From assembly GCA_016584495.1 (NCBI GenBank), contig WAID01000004.1:1178001-1242000 (forward strand): a stretch of 64,000 bases of DNA, given 5' to 3'. Under the pieces are notes generated by a model. The model did no database searches. It was not told where the DNA came from and was given only the letters and a program-made list of their open reading frames with translations. Each line of letters opens with the position of its first letter. Positions within the stretch are counted from its first letter, which is position 1. The position numbers were made by a program, and so were the translations under genes. Shown here in pieces: positions 46,074 to 56,186 of this stretch. Origin of the DNA: Celoporthe dispersa. Lineage: Eukaryota; Ascomycota; Sordariomycetes; Diaporthales; Cryphonectriaceae.

Positions 46074-47140
46074 TAGTGGCGTTGAGCGAGTTTAGTGGGA
46101 GGTGTACATATACAGGATTACAGAGGCAAATCACAGAACCATATCAAGAAGCTGATATGAGCGTATTAAGTCTCGTGATCACAGAGTGCCACTGCCTTTT
46201 CACAAATCGCACCCGCGACATACGTCCAGTAGGGTGCCGCGACTCTAAGGGGGTTCGTCGACCATGAAATTCGTCTGACTGGCCGATTTGTGCGTTATTT
46301 GAAACATTTTCCACATTCGCTATTTCCTAAGAGTGACCTTAATTCTCTCTATCCCAAGCTCAAATCTCAAGAGAGTATGGCAGTGATCAGATCGAATCGT
46401 CATGCCCTTGGAATGACCCTGCTAGCCGCAAGCAATGGCAGCTCTCAAAGCTCTGAGCAAGGCAGTAAGTAATATGGCCCTGTATCTCTGATAAGGCATT
46501 GTCCTGCTTTTGCTCAACTCCAAACCTTCGTTACCTCTGGTAACATGTACGTGCTACTCCAAGGCTTCGGCAAGGCTTCGGCCAGGCTCTACGTATATAG
46601 GAGAACTACAGCCTGGAGGGGGCTATCACCTTTGGGACCATGAGACTGGTTGGACTGAATGTAAGCATGAACTCTAGACGAGAAGACATCTCTGGGCCGG
46701 AACTTGGGTTTTAATGGACGTGCAGCCATCTCGATCTGTATGTAATAAGGAAGCATTTCTGCCGCCATGCGACACAGCTATTTACCTAGCTCAGTTCTTG
46801 TGCTACTTAAAGAGGCTGGTTCGATTGAAATGTCAAAAGATATTTAGAGGATCTTGATGCATTGCCAGGCCTTCATCTAGCTGACGCCTAACTTGTCTAC
46901 ATGGCCGAGTGGCTACCACGACTTTGAGAGATACTATGGGAGCATGGCCAATACACCGCTCATATTTGGAAAATAATGAAGGGTTAATTTCTCAGGCAAA
47001 GAATCAAGTGCAGCCAGGGCAATCAGCTGGAAACAAACTTGGTCTGCACTACACTAGAATCAAGTTATAGAAATAAGACAGTACTGTCTCGATTCAGAAC
47101 TGCTATATGAAAAACATTGCGTAGTGTAAAGTCAGCGAAT
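46074..47140. other. AT-richer gap without recognisable gene
   Basis: About 1.07 kb visibly less GC-rich than its surroundings. Short frames only. It may be a degraded insertion next to the tRNA gene, but I see no terminal repeats or transposase remnant. Confidence 0.5.
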
Positions 47141-47228
47141 GGTCCTTTGGCGCAATGGTAGCGCGTCACTTTCCGGTCTCTTCTCGGTTAGTTGGTGAAG
47201 GTTCACGGTTCGAGTCCGTGGAGGATCG
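47141..47228 (+). tRNA. tRNA-Arg(CCG) with intron
   Basis: Full cloverleaf. The acceptor stem GGTCCTT pairs with GAGGATC (two G-T wobbles). The D-stem is GCGC/GCGC around AATGGTA. The anticodon stem is TCACT/GGTGA and the loop T-T-CCG-G-T. The T-arm is CACGG TTCGAGT CCGTG and the discriminator base is G at 47228. A 16-base intron at 47177-47192 lies one base 3' of the anticodon, the standard nuclear tRNA intron position. The anticodon CCG (47173-47175) reads CGG arginine codons, frequent in this GC-rich genome. No CCA is encoded, as expected for a nuclear gene. The A box (TGGCGCAATGG) and B box (GGTTCGAGTCC) are intact, so it should be transcribed by RNA polymerase III. Confidence 0.93.
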
Positions 47229-47574
47229 CTTGATCTTTTGCTAGTGAGCGCAATTGGTACTTCCATTTTGACCTCGATATTTTCTTTTCTGCTTTTAAGT
47301 ATTCTTACTGCTCGTGTGGGACAGGATTTTTTTTGGGTCCTGGTAGAGCTGTATCAGTCGATAAAGAGCGTGGTCGGTCAGGTCCGGGCTCGACTTGCCA
47401 AGATCGGGCTGAATAATATTATCAGCACGGAACTCCAACCTCAAGTCAACATGACGATGACGAGACTTGATGATGCAAGCTCTAGTCACTGACCTGCAAT
47501 CTCTCGTCAGCTATCCAGAGAACTGATTTCCCGTGATATCGCCTAGCTCGACACCTAGTGCCATGCTCGACAAC
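47229..47574. other. Gap after the tRNA gene
   Basis: Continuation of the AT-richer stretch. An 84-codon frame at 47238-47492 has no recognisable feature. Confidence 0.5.
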
Positions 47575-48333
47575 ATGACCTCCTCACCCCGGCGGGCGCT
47601 GCTCCTCGTCACCATTGCCGCACCTGTCGTATCTGTGGCTCCTCAAAAGGGCATATATCATGCGCGACATGTCCAGCTGCTCATAAGGCCGGATCTCGAA
47701 CAGAACTAGAGTGAAGAAGACGGATAGGGCGATGTCAGCCCAAGCCCCCACCTTGGAACTCACGCCTCCCCTCCCCTCCTGCAGTCTTTCCCTTCATCCG
47801 TGGTAGCTGATGACTTCTTCGCCGACCACATTGTCTGGCATGAGAATGTCGTCTCAAAGCCTATGCTCCTGTCCAACGATGCGCGCCTTCACGCAGACGC
47901 CGCAGTCCGCCGCCCTGCGCAAAATGGTTCCCGCGGATATTCGCCATATCTTTGAAGGGGGGTTTACATTGACGCAATGGATTTTCTGCAGGTAGACCAG
48001 CGTGTGGATGGGGTGTATACCGTCCAGTACCGCGGCCCTGGCCCCGAGGGCGTGGGTGGGCAGCGGGTGGAGTTGAGGTTGGATGCTCCTGAGGGATACA
48101 CCGGGCCCAAGCCAGAGGGTGTTATTGTTGCTTCTGTCGAGGCTGCTGGAGGGGTTGGGGCGGGCTCGGTGGTATTTGAGAATGAGACGTGGCTTTGGCG
48201 GAGGAGGGATGGTGAGAAGCCTTCGCCCCTGGAGAGTGCGGTTGGGCGATGGTTTCATTCTCTTTTGGCGGCATGGCTTATTAGGAAGGGAATTTTCTGC
48301 TATTTAGACAAATCTAGTGAGGTAAGGATTTGA
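47575..48333 (+). pseudogene. Broken small gene, unknown family
   Basis: A hydrophobic N-terminus (MTSSPRRALLLVTIAAPV, from 47575) can be joined through a putative intron (donor GTATCT at 47629, acceptor TGCAG ending 47784) to a good coding frame: VVADDFFADHIVWHENVVSK, then SNDARLHADAAVRRPAQNG. After SPYL a TGA interrupts, and the same frame resumes at VYIDAMDFLQVDQRVDGVYT and runs through FENETWLWRRRDGEKPSPLE and AVGRWFHSLLAAWLIRKGI to a stop at 48333. The interruption lies between a TTT and a six-G run (47951-47962), so two compensating homopolymer errors could produce it; real decay is equally possible. I do not recognise the family. The N-terminus and intron are guesses; the central and C-terminal coding character is convincing. 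Confidence 0.45.
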
Positions 48334-48563
48334 TACCTCTTCGGGACAGGGAGTGCATCGCCTGCAGTGCTCGAGCTTTGGCAGAGGCTGCTGATCTGTA
48401 AGGCTGATACTGAATTTGGCCCGCTGACCCGGCCATGCTTTTCGAACCTCTGGAGCATAAGAAAGTTTCTGGTCCGATTCTCAGCTCTAGGCACGGCAAG
48501 ACTGTTATTCGATCTGATAATAACGCTGGGCCAATCTCACATTCGTGTTGCTCCTCACATTCC

Positions 48564-49550
48564 TCACTGCGTCTTTGCCACGCAGTCAGTGACGAATTCC
48601 GCAATCTCCTTGTTGAACCTTTCCGGCTCCTCGTAGAACATCCAGTGGCCGCTCTCAAATACAGACCACCTCGCCAGGTCCTGGACACCGCTGCCCTCGT
48701 TCACCCGCCTCACCGTCTCTTTGGCCCCCTCCAGCGGGAAACATCCCGACTTCCGCCCCGCCATGACGAGCGTGGGCTTCCTGATCTCCTCGATGGCTTC
48801 CCTGTGATCATACCTCGTGTGGTCCGCGAGCAGCCTCGCAAGCCACACCTCGTCGCACAGCCGGCTGATCGCCACAAAGAACGCCTCGTCCTGTTCCTTC
48901 TGCTCCTCGCTGATGCCCTCATTCTTCGGGTCGGCCCGGTACCCCAGGCAGCCCTGGACGAGCGAAACATGCGCCTGGTAGGTGTTATGTTGCCAGTCCT
49001 GCTGCGCGGCGAGCATCGTCTCCTCGTCATAGCAGCCCGTGTGGCTCCTGGTCGCGTCCCACCCCCCGCCAAAGGAGCTCCGGTCCTGCAGCGGCGCCTG
49101 GTCCGCAAAGACAAACCCCGCGAACTCGTCGCCGCCAAACAGCTCGACATATGTCCACAGCACGGCGGCGCCGATCGAGCAGCCGACGGGCACGATGCGC
49201 ACGTCCGGCTGGCTCTGCCGCAGGCGCGCGAGGATGCTGCGCAGGTCGGCGGCGAGACGGGCGACGTGGTAGCCACCCTTGCACCGGCCCGAGGCGCCGT
49301 GGCCGCGCATGTCTGGGGCGACAACCCAGTGGGATTCGGAGAGGGCGGCGTAGTTGCGGGTGAAGTAGGCTGAGCTGCCGCTGAAGCCGTGCATGAGGAG
49401 GACGCAGGTCTTGCGGCGGGGGTCGGACGCGGAGCCGGGGCCGAAGCTGGGGAGGTCTTCTAGGGGGAGGGAGGTTTGTAGCGCGAGGCTGAGGCCATCG
49501 TTGGTGGCTGTGTGGGCGTATTGCATGCCTGGTTCGGCTTGGATCTTCAT
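48564..49550 (-). CDS. Alpha/beta hydrolase-fold protein
   Basis: Soluble alpha/beta hydrolase, 328 aa, single exon, no signal peptide. Landmarks: CVLLMHGFSGSSAYFTRNYA (oxyanion-hole HGF), WVVAPDMRGHGASGRC, the nucleophile elbow VPVGCSIGAAVL (Ser in GCSIG), a cap region of about 100 residues (GGGWDATRSHTGCYDEETML, EEQKEQDEAFF), KPTLVMAGRKSGCFPLEGAK and the catalytic His in FESGHWMFYEEPERF. In most relatives the strand before the last loop ends in G-x-x-D; here it reads AGRKSG, so the usual acid is missing and must lie elsewhere, or the enzyme is atypical. The overall arrangement resembles epoxide hydrolase/haloperoxidase/lipase-like members, but substrate cannot be predicted. Confidence 0.88.
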   Translation of the reverse strand: MKIQAEPGMQYAHTATNDGLSLALQTSLPLEDLPSFGPGSASDPRRKTCVLLMHGFSGSSAYFTRNYAALSESHWVVAPDMRGHGASGRCKGGYHVARLAADLRSILARLRQSQPDVRIVPVGCSIGAAVLWTYVELFGGDEFAGFVFADQAPLQDRSSFGGGWDATRSHTGCYDEETMLAAQQDWQHNTYQAHVSLVQGCLGYRADPKNEGISEEQKEQDEAFFVAISRLCDEVWLARLLADHTRYDHREAIEEIRKPTLVMAGRKSGCFPLEGAKETVRRVNEGSGVQDLARWSVFESGHWMFYEEPERFNKEIAEFVTDCVAKTQ

Positions 49551-50193
49551 GGTGGGCGTGTGGGCATGAAGAGATGTTGAGATGGTGAGGATGCAGTGGA
49601 AGCGAGAAGGAGAAGGGGTTAGCGACTGGTTCCCTCAGCGTTCGAAGCTAAGAGGTAAATGTGATGTCAACTCCACGCTCTAGTCTTGAAAATGTCGAGG
49701 CAATTCTGAAAATGAATAAAAAAAGAGGAATTATTACTTTCTAAGAAACACAGAAAGCATCAAGAAAAAGTAAGAACAGAACGCGTCCGTTTCATATCAA
49801 GATCTCCACTTTCTATTAATACTAGGAACTCGGGTCTGGCGCAGTCTCAGGAAACCCACCCCTCCCCCCAGACGGCACCTTCATCTTCACCCCTCTTTCC
49901 TGGAAGCTCAGGAGCTCCTTTTGGCGAAAGGTCCTTTTGGTCCGGAGGCCACTGGTATTCTCAATACTTCTGCCTCTATTAATAAGATGAAGTCTCGACG
50001 GTCCACACATGAGACGTCTACGAAGCACATGCGTCATATTTATACGTAACGCCAAATCTCATACTAAAGGCATCTTCCCATTCATAATGGCTATCGACAG
50101 GATTACGTGGTCCCTGATTCCGGGTATCAACATCGCATGAGACCTCTCAGAGAAGAGACTCCCCTAGGGAGAAGTCACATCGCCGCCAGGGCT
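49551..50193. other. Intergenic gap
   Basis: Promoter of the minus-strand alpha/beta hydrolase gene and 3' flank of the minus-strand coiled-coil gene. No gene seen. Confidence 0.6.
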
Positions 50194-51066
50194 CTATGGG
50201 GAGAGACCACCCTTCTTCGTGGGCGTGGTCGGCTGGCCTTCCGCTCCATCTACCTTGGCAGCCCGAGGAATGGGCGTGGCCTTGGGAGTGGGACAGTCAG
50301 ACTCATCAGGAATAGCCTTCATGTCGTCCAGCTCGGTCCTGAGCTTCTGGATCAGCCCGTGGTGTTTCTCAAGCGCCTCCTCGAACACCGCTGTGCGGTT
50401 CTCGATCCACGACTGGTTGTCCTTGATCTCGGCCATGAGGGCGGCCCTCTCCTCCAGAAGCTCCGCGTTGGCCCTCTTGAGATTGTTGACCTCGATGAGC
50501 TTGTCCGCGACCTCGCTCTTGATCCGGTGCAGGGCGCTGTCGCTCTGGTTAACCTGCGCCTTGAGCCAGAGGAGGAGGTGGGTGCGTTCGAGCTCGGTGG
50601 TGGGGAAGAAAGGGATACACTCCTTCCAGCCAGCGCAGCAGATCTTGATTTTCATCGTGTTCATCACAGCCTTGTACCCGCAGCCGCCGTCTTTCTCCAG
50701 TGCGCCTTGGGGAACCTCGAACCAGAGGCAACAGCCGGTACTCTGCCGCGCATGCAGCATGGAAGCCTCGGTGACGATGAAGTGCTTGTCGGTGGGCATC
50801 TCGTGGAATCGAATGCATTCGATGAGGTTGGCGTTCTTCTGGTGGAAGCTGATCTCGAAGGTGACCTCGTCGGCGCCTGCGTTGATGCCCTTCTCTGAGG
50901 GGTATGACTGGGTGCTTATGCAGAAGGGGGTGGTTCCCTTGTTGCTGGCGTACTGCTCGAATTGCGACGTGAGCCAAGAGGCATCGAGATCGTAGAAGTC
51001 CGAGATCTCGCTCAAGGTGTCCACATTTGCCTTGCAAAGACCAAAGGCAGCCTCGGTGGTAGCCAT
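50194..51066 (-). CDS. Uncharacterised protein with C-terminal coiled coil
   Basis: 290 aa, one exon, start ATG at 51066. I do not recognise the family. Residues 1-165 look like a compact domain with several cysteines (FCISTQSYPSEKG, VTFEISFHQKNANLIECIRF, STGCCLWFEVPQGALE, MKIKICCAGWKECIPF). Residues about 168-260 form heptad-rich helices (ALHRIKSEVADKLIEVNNLK, RANAELLEERAALMAEIKDN, VFEEALEKHHGLIQKLRTEL), a likely coiled coil. The tail is Pro/Thr/Lys-rich (PTPKATPIPRAAK, PTTPTKKGGLSP) with possible phosphorylation sites. No signal peptide or TM. Its neighbours are unrelated in function, so context gives no clue. Confidence 0.8.
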   Translation of the reverse strand: MATTEAAFGLCKANVDTLSEISDFYDLDASWLTSQFEQYASNKGTTPFCISTQSYPSEKGINAGADEVTFEISFHQKNANLIECIRFHEMPTDKHFIVTEASMLHARQSTGCCLWFEVPQGALEKDGGCGYKAVMNTMKIKICCAGWKECIPFFPTTELERTHLLLWLKAQVNQSDSALHRIKSEVADKLIEVNNLKRANAELLEERAALMAEIKDNQSWIENRTAVFEEALEKHHGLIQKLRTELDDMKAIPDESDCPTPKATPIPRAAKVDGAEGQPTTPTKKGGLSP

Positions 51067-51896
51067 CTTGTCCTCTGAACCCAGTCAGTATGGATCAGGA
51101 CCAGAGTGGGCGATCTGGATACCTACTTGATACGCAGAACGCGTCCTAGGTATGGAAAGAACGGGGAACTGTGCCTAATGGCGTGTAGTAGAAGTGGAAC
51201 CCGTGGTGGTGGAGGGGCTCGCAGAGGGAGCCCTCTTTCGTGAGCTGGTATAATGTAAGGTCAGCGAAGAGGATCGGGCCGCGAGATGCTTGTGGATCGT
51301 GGCCAAGCAAAGACGAGGTCGAAACGAAGACACTATAAACGGAAACGCGGTCAAGAACTTACCACTTCTATCTTCTCTGATGGTCGAGATAGAGAGAGAG
51401 AGAGCGTGATGTTGGCAAAGGAAACTCGAGAGAGTCGGTGTGTTTCCGTAAAGCCGCGGGAATCGTGTCAAGCAGAGCTTGGGTCTGCAAAGATCAAGAT
51501 GATGGGGCAGGAAAAAAAAGCACATCCTGCAAGACGAGGGGTTTCGTGTCTGGCACAATGTGACGACACAGACTTGCAATCATGTGGGCTGCTTAGTCGT
51601 TGGGTTCTCCTACAGCACTGTAAGTACCATAGAAACACAGCTGCAAAGAGAGACCAAGTTAGGACAAAGACACCAATCTCCAAATGCAGGATCAGGAAGG
51701 CATTTGCAAAGATGATTCCTCAGATCTGAGTACTGTCCTGGGAATAGATTTGCGGGGGTGGCAGTGAAGTGGTTGTTGTTGAACAGGCATCTGGCCTACC
51801 CACCTGCAAGTGCTCAGCATAGTCTAGGGACATTGAGTCCCCAAGAGGCATGAGATTTATGATCGAGTATCACCTTGGGAATCTCAAGACGGGCTT
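51067..51896. other. Intergenic gap
   Basis: Promoter and leader of the minus-strand coiled-coil gene, then the 3' flank of the next minus-strand gene. No gene seen. Confidence 0.55.
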
Positions 51897-52983
51897 TCAG
51901 GGGACCACCTTAGATCCCCTCTCGGCGATGAGCCGGTCACCGGCAGACTTGATATTCGACTTGAGCTCCCGAAGGGCGTCCGGGTCAAGATTGGTCTTCA
52001 TGAGAAGCGCCGAAGAGAGTTTTGTCGAGAGCATCTTGGCCTCCACGCCGAGGTTAGCCTGGCTGATCACCTTGCCGTCGCAGAGTTCCCGCACGAGCTG
52101 TTCCGCCAGGTGTTGGCAGTTGTTCGAGAACAGGTTGTACCGAGGGTGCTCAGATATGAACCTCGCGGCTGTAAGAAAGAGGTCAGTTTCCCATCTCCTC
52201 TTAAGTCACTCTCTTGTTCAGAGTTCCACCCTGAAGAGAGAGAGAGAGAGAGTGTGTGTGTGTGTGTTTGTACTGACCCAAGTCCAAAATCTGGTCATGT
52301 GTCCGTGTCGTCTCGCCAATGTACGAGCAGCCTGTCCAGGACTCGACCATCTGCTCCGTGACAGGGAAGCAGCGCGGGTAGTTCTTCATGACCTTATTCG
52401 TTGGCAGCATTTCTGATCCCCTCTGAGGTCAGCAGGTTCTGGTGCAGAGGTGGCAAGGTGCAGCGACGGTAAGCTGGCGGGAGGGGCACAAGTCTCTCAC
52501 GGTCACTCATCAGATCATACAGATAACACACGCCCTCGCCCCGGTCCACAACCACCAGGGCCCAGTGACTCAGAGCCTCAAGCGACAAGCCTGCATGCTT
52601 GGCGAGGATCTTGGAAGCCAGCTTGGTGACCTGGATGCCGTTGATATCGATGAACGAGGTGGCCACCAGCACCGCCGAGGTCTTGCACCGGCTGGTGTAC
52701 TCGAGTGGCTCCTCGAGCTCAGCAGCTGTCGCGTCGCCGTCGAGCTTGGCGCGGAGGAGTCTGAGGAGGGCCTTCTTCTCGACTTTGACCTCGCTGTGTT
52801 TTCTGGAGGCGAGGTCAGTGAGGAGTGTCCTTGGGGGAGGGAGGGCAGGGAGATCGGCAAGGGAGGCCTTGAGCAGCCAGAGTGTTGGTCTCCGCCTGGG
52901 AAGGCAAACACATACTTGATCTTGTCGAAATATTCTCTTCCGGCAGCGATGAGTTGACGTGCCCTGATCCCGTGCAGGGCCAT
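51897..52983 (-). CDS. Uncharacterised His/Asn-Cys motif protein, possible LRAT/NlpC-like fold
   Basis: 258 aa from exons 52983-52916, 52802-52501, 52412-52278 and 52168-51897. Intron 2 (donor GTGAGA, acceptor GATCAG) is my choice because it alone keeps the frame; without it a TAA follows AANE. The N-terminus MALHGIRARQLIAAGREYFD is helical and amphipathic. A middle region (FIDINGIQVTKLASKILAKH) leads to LSHWALVVVDRGEGVCYLYD, where a His sits at the start of a beta strand, and later to HPRYNLFSNNCQHLAEQLVR, with Cys in an N-N-C-Q motif at a helix start. A His strand followed by an NC helix is the pattern of LRAT/NlpC-P60-like papain-fold enzymes, so a thiol hydrolase or acyltransferase is possible. 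This is pattern recognition only. The C-terminus is Lys/Leu-rich and helical. A (GA)/(GT) repeat lies in intron 3. Confidence 0.72.
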
Positions 52984-53559
52984 TTTGGGGTTTCCCAGAA
53001 GGACGCTGATGACAAGACAGGCAAGTTATTATATATATATAAATAAAAGGGAGAAAGAAAAGAGAAAGAACAAGACACAGGAGGAATCTCAAAAGGGTGG
53101 ACCAGACTGTTGTGTCGTGAGAATTAAAATCGGCGAGGTGTTTCGGGCGTTGTTGGAAGAAGAGTCGTCAGGTGGGAAGACGGAAACTTCCAAGCTTTGG
53201 ACCTGAGTTCCTGCAGAGACCCCTGTCGCTGGCGGAGCAGGGCACTCAGCCACGCTGCTATGAGATATGTCACGCAATTTAGCTTTCTCAGGAAGCTTTG
53301 AAGATACCAATGATATATCCGAGGCCCAATCTGCTGCGAATAAGCCCTATACTGGTTCCTTCACTTAGCTGTAGGCGCTGTTGGCCAACCCTCGAGGAAG
53401 ACCTGCGGTCCCGAGCCCCCTTCACACGGCCTCGGCTCGGCTTCTGTGGAGACTTTTTCACAGTGTGCCGGTTCCGTACCTTCGGCAATACATGACAGCG
53501 GGAGTGACAGATGATATTGTAATAACATCTTATGATCATACGTGCTCATGCTCTCATAT
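52984..53559. other. Intergenic gap
   Basis: Promoter of the minus-strand His/Asn-Cys protein gene and 3' flank of the minus-strand exonuclease gene. No gene seen. Confidence 0.6.
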
Positions 53560-55284
53560 TCAGCCTGGGGAAGCACTCTTCCGCCTCCTGGATCTGGGCG
53601 GCTGGCGTCCCGTAAGCGGAACCGCATCAAGGCCCGATTCTGGCCCGGCACGCGACGCCGTCTTCTCCCTCGCCCTCCTCAGGTGTCCTAGGTCCATGTC
53701 CTCCCTCCAGGAGCAGATCTCCGCAAACTCACAGAACGAACACTTATACGCCTCCTCCACGTCCACCCCGCCCGCCCGCCGATCGCCGTTCCACCATTGC
53801 ATATACCCCTCGAGGTACTGGTCGAGGACATCGCTGTCCACGGCGAGGATATTCGTGCCTATCAGGGCGCCCTCCTCACCACGCAGGCGATATTCCACCG
53901 ACACGACGCTGCCGATGCTGTCCGCGCCTGCGGGGAACGTCAGGCTCAGCTCGCTCCGGAGCAGGGGGACCAGCTCCTGCAGGGAGCGGTAGCGGAGGAG
54001 GTCATGGGTGTCGTCGGAGTCCGGCGACGGCGGCGAGGTGGAGGAGATCACCGACTTGGAGTCGTAGAACAGGTCGTCGTGGAGCTCGCCGATCTGTGCG
54101 AGAAACGCATCGGAGAATGGCGCCTCGACGTCCAGCCCGTACCTCCTGAAGACCCGCAAGAAGTCGAGCCTGTCCGAGGCCATGTCGGACAGGAAGCGGT
54201 GGTATAGGTAGAGCTGCACCTTGGTGGGCCGTATGGCGGCCCCCTTGGGCACGCTCTTGACGCCTCTTGTCTTCACGTCCGTGAGGTAGACCTTGCGGGT
54301 GTCTCTCGGCCGGGGCTCCCCTGCCTGATCTGACGGGAAGAAGTTGGTAATCTTCTGCTGAGGGTCATCGCCGCCTCCGGCCTGGCTCCCCGGACCACCC
54401 AGCCACTCCTGCTCGAATTCTGGATTGGGGTTCTCATAGCCCAGGAAGTCAATCAGGCCATTGACAACATTCCCGTCGACCAGGCCCCATACCTCCAGCT
54501 CCCTGGTCAGGCCTGTGTCCCGAAGTGTCCTCAGGCCCTGTATGATGTTCCATATCTTCAGGCCAAACGCATCCTCCTTGGTGGCGATATCGACCTGGAC
54601 CGTGGTGTGGACTTGGTCCTCCAGCTTCTGGTGGACCTTGCTGCCCTCCTTCATGGCCGTCGTCCGCGTCCTCTTCCCGCCGGGCAGTCGCGTCAAGGTG
54701 TATTCATATTGCAGCTCACACCATGCCCCGGCCGTCAGGTCTGACACTGACAGCGGCTTGTTTGGAAATGTACGGAAGCGGAGCAGAGGTGACCTCGGGT
54801 CATCCTGCGGCGGCTGCTCGAGCGGCGGGTCTGGCTGCTGCGGTGTCTCCGGCGCCTGGTCCAAGCTGGTGAGATCCCTGCTGACTGGAACCTTCAAAGT
54901 CAGTCAGGATTGCCCTTTGCTGTACGGCCCGCCAGGGGAGGGGAGAAGAGAGCACCTACGATCCGGATACTGGACATCATCCGTGGGAATGACCGACGGA
55001 GTAGACTGCGCCTGTGTCCTGCGAACAAAAGCATCGATGCTGCTGGTCCTCGCGACCCCGACAAGGGCCATATTGCCCCCGGGGCTGCTGCGCGGAGAGA
55101 TGCCATCTGCATCTCGGCTGCTGTCTCCTCTTGTGGTCGACGCAGGAAAAGACACAGCCAGCGTTGGGGCCTGGGGAGCAGCAGGGCTGGCGCGGTCGGC
55201 GAGAGACGCTAGTAGCTTCTCGTCCTCGAGGGACAGGTCGTAGCCGAAGTCGTCGTCGCTGTCATGATCTAGAGCGCGCGCCAT
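53560..55284 (-). CDS. exo5: Exonuclease V (EXO5/DEM1), Fe-S nuclease
   Basis: Single-strand DNA exonuclease of the PD-(D/E)XK superfamily; in budding yeast it maintains mitochondrial DNA. Exons are 55284-54960 and 54884-53560 (549 aa), with a 75-base intron ending in GGTTCCAG after a CTGAC branch. The N-terminal 110 residues are acidic and Ser/Thr-rich, apparently disordered. The core begins FPNKPLSVSDLTAGAWCELQ with the first cluster ligand (about C164), then AMKEGSKVHQKLEDQVHTTV, VNGLIDFLGY (acidic metal ligand), VYLTDVKTRG (the D..E/D-x-K element) and RPTKVQLYLYHRFLSDMASD. The C-terminal YKCSFCEFAEICSW supplies the other three cluster cysteines (about C490, C493, C499). Four cysteines flanking the nuclease core are the EXO5 hallmark. 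No clear presequence, so localisation is uncertain. Confidence 0.92.
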
Positions 55285-56186
55285 GGCCGTAGCGGCGGCG
55301 TGGATAGAAATTCATTCCGCTGCTTGTAGGCGGGCGCGTCGTCATTGAGGTTTGGCCTGGCTGCGTCATGACCGGTGAGTGGTTGGTCAGTATTCTATAT
55401 AGTAGTCTCTGTCCCGCCCTGAAGGGACAGGGCTAACGGTGCCGAGCCTTCTAGTGCACAGCGCCTTACAGGGGGTTTTGCTGTACTAGGATGACCCCAT
55501 ATTGCTTCTGTGCTGTCTTGTATGTAGAACTGAACTCACCACGCTTTGAACTAACAAGGTGCGTGTTAAAAAAATATTGTAATATGAGAGAAAGCATTGC
55601 TCAGAGTCTGGCTTCTTATATGTCCAACATTGATACGGCTTAGGCCCCCCTCATGTGCGCTCTACCTCTTCAGAACCAAGGCATCAGCATGCAGTTACTC
55701 GACAGGTGTCTCACTGAGACGTCCTACTTCAATAGGTAATTACTTACTCATCCTACTACAACCCATAGTTCCAAAAGGTCAAGATTATATCTGTCCTTAT
55801 ACTTTACCTGGGATACTTGTCTTCAGTCTTTTGAAAAGACAAATCCTCAAACTGTGAACTGACACTCTGCTGTGCCAGACCAAGGCATGACAAAACGGGC
55901 TTAGCAAACCTTACCCCCGGAAAGACTCACCGTACCTAGGGCACCTGAGTGGCCTCATTCCGGTACTATCAAACCTGTCCTTTCACACAAGGCAGCAGTA
56001 TTTTATCAATACTACTTATTTTATCAATACTACTTATTTTATCAGGAACCCACCTCTCAATAGACAAGCTAGACTTTCAAGAAATCGACCAATCCCTCTC
56101 CACAGGAAACACACTCAAATTACCTCCTATTTCGACAATTCTCGAGCACAAACCCCTCTCCCTCCCCTTTCTTCGCCATACCTACG
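55285..56186. other. Divergent gap with a short tandem repeat
   Basis: 902 bp between the exonuclease start (minus) and the F-box start (plus). The sequence turns AT-rich from about 55500 and contains an 18-bp tandem repeat near 56001. No gene seen. Confidence 0.55.
56001..56044. repeat. 18-bp tandem direct repeat
   Basis: Two perfect copies of TTTTATCAATACTACTTA followed by the first 8 bases of a third copy, 143 bp upstream of the F-box gene start. Confidence 0.95.

Noticed and set aside
46074..47140. Possible degraded transposon
   Set aside because: The stretch is AT-richer than its surroundings, but I find no terminal repeats, target duplications or transposase/reverse transcriptase motifs.
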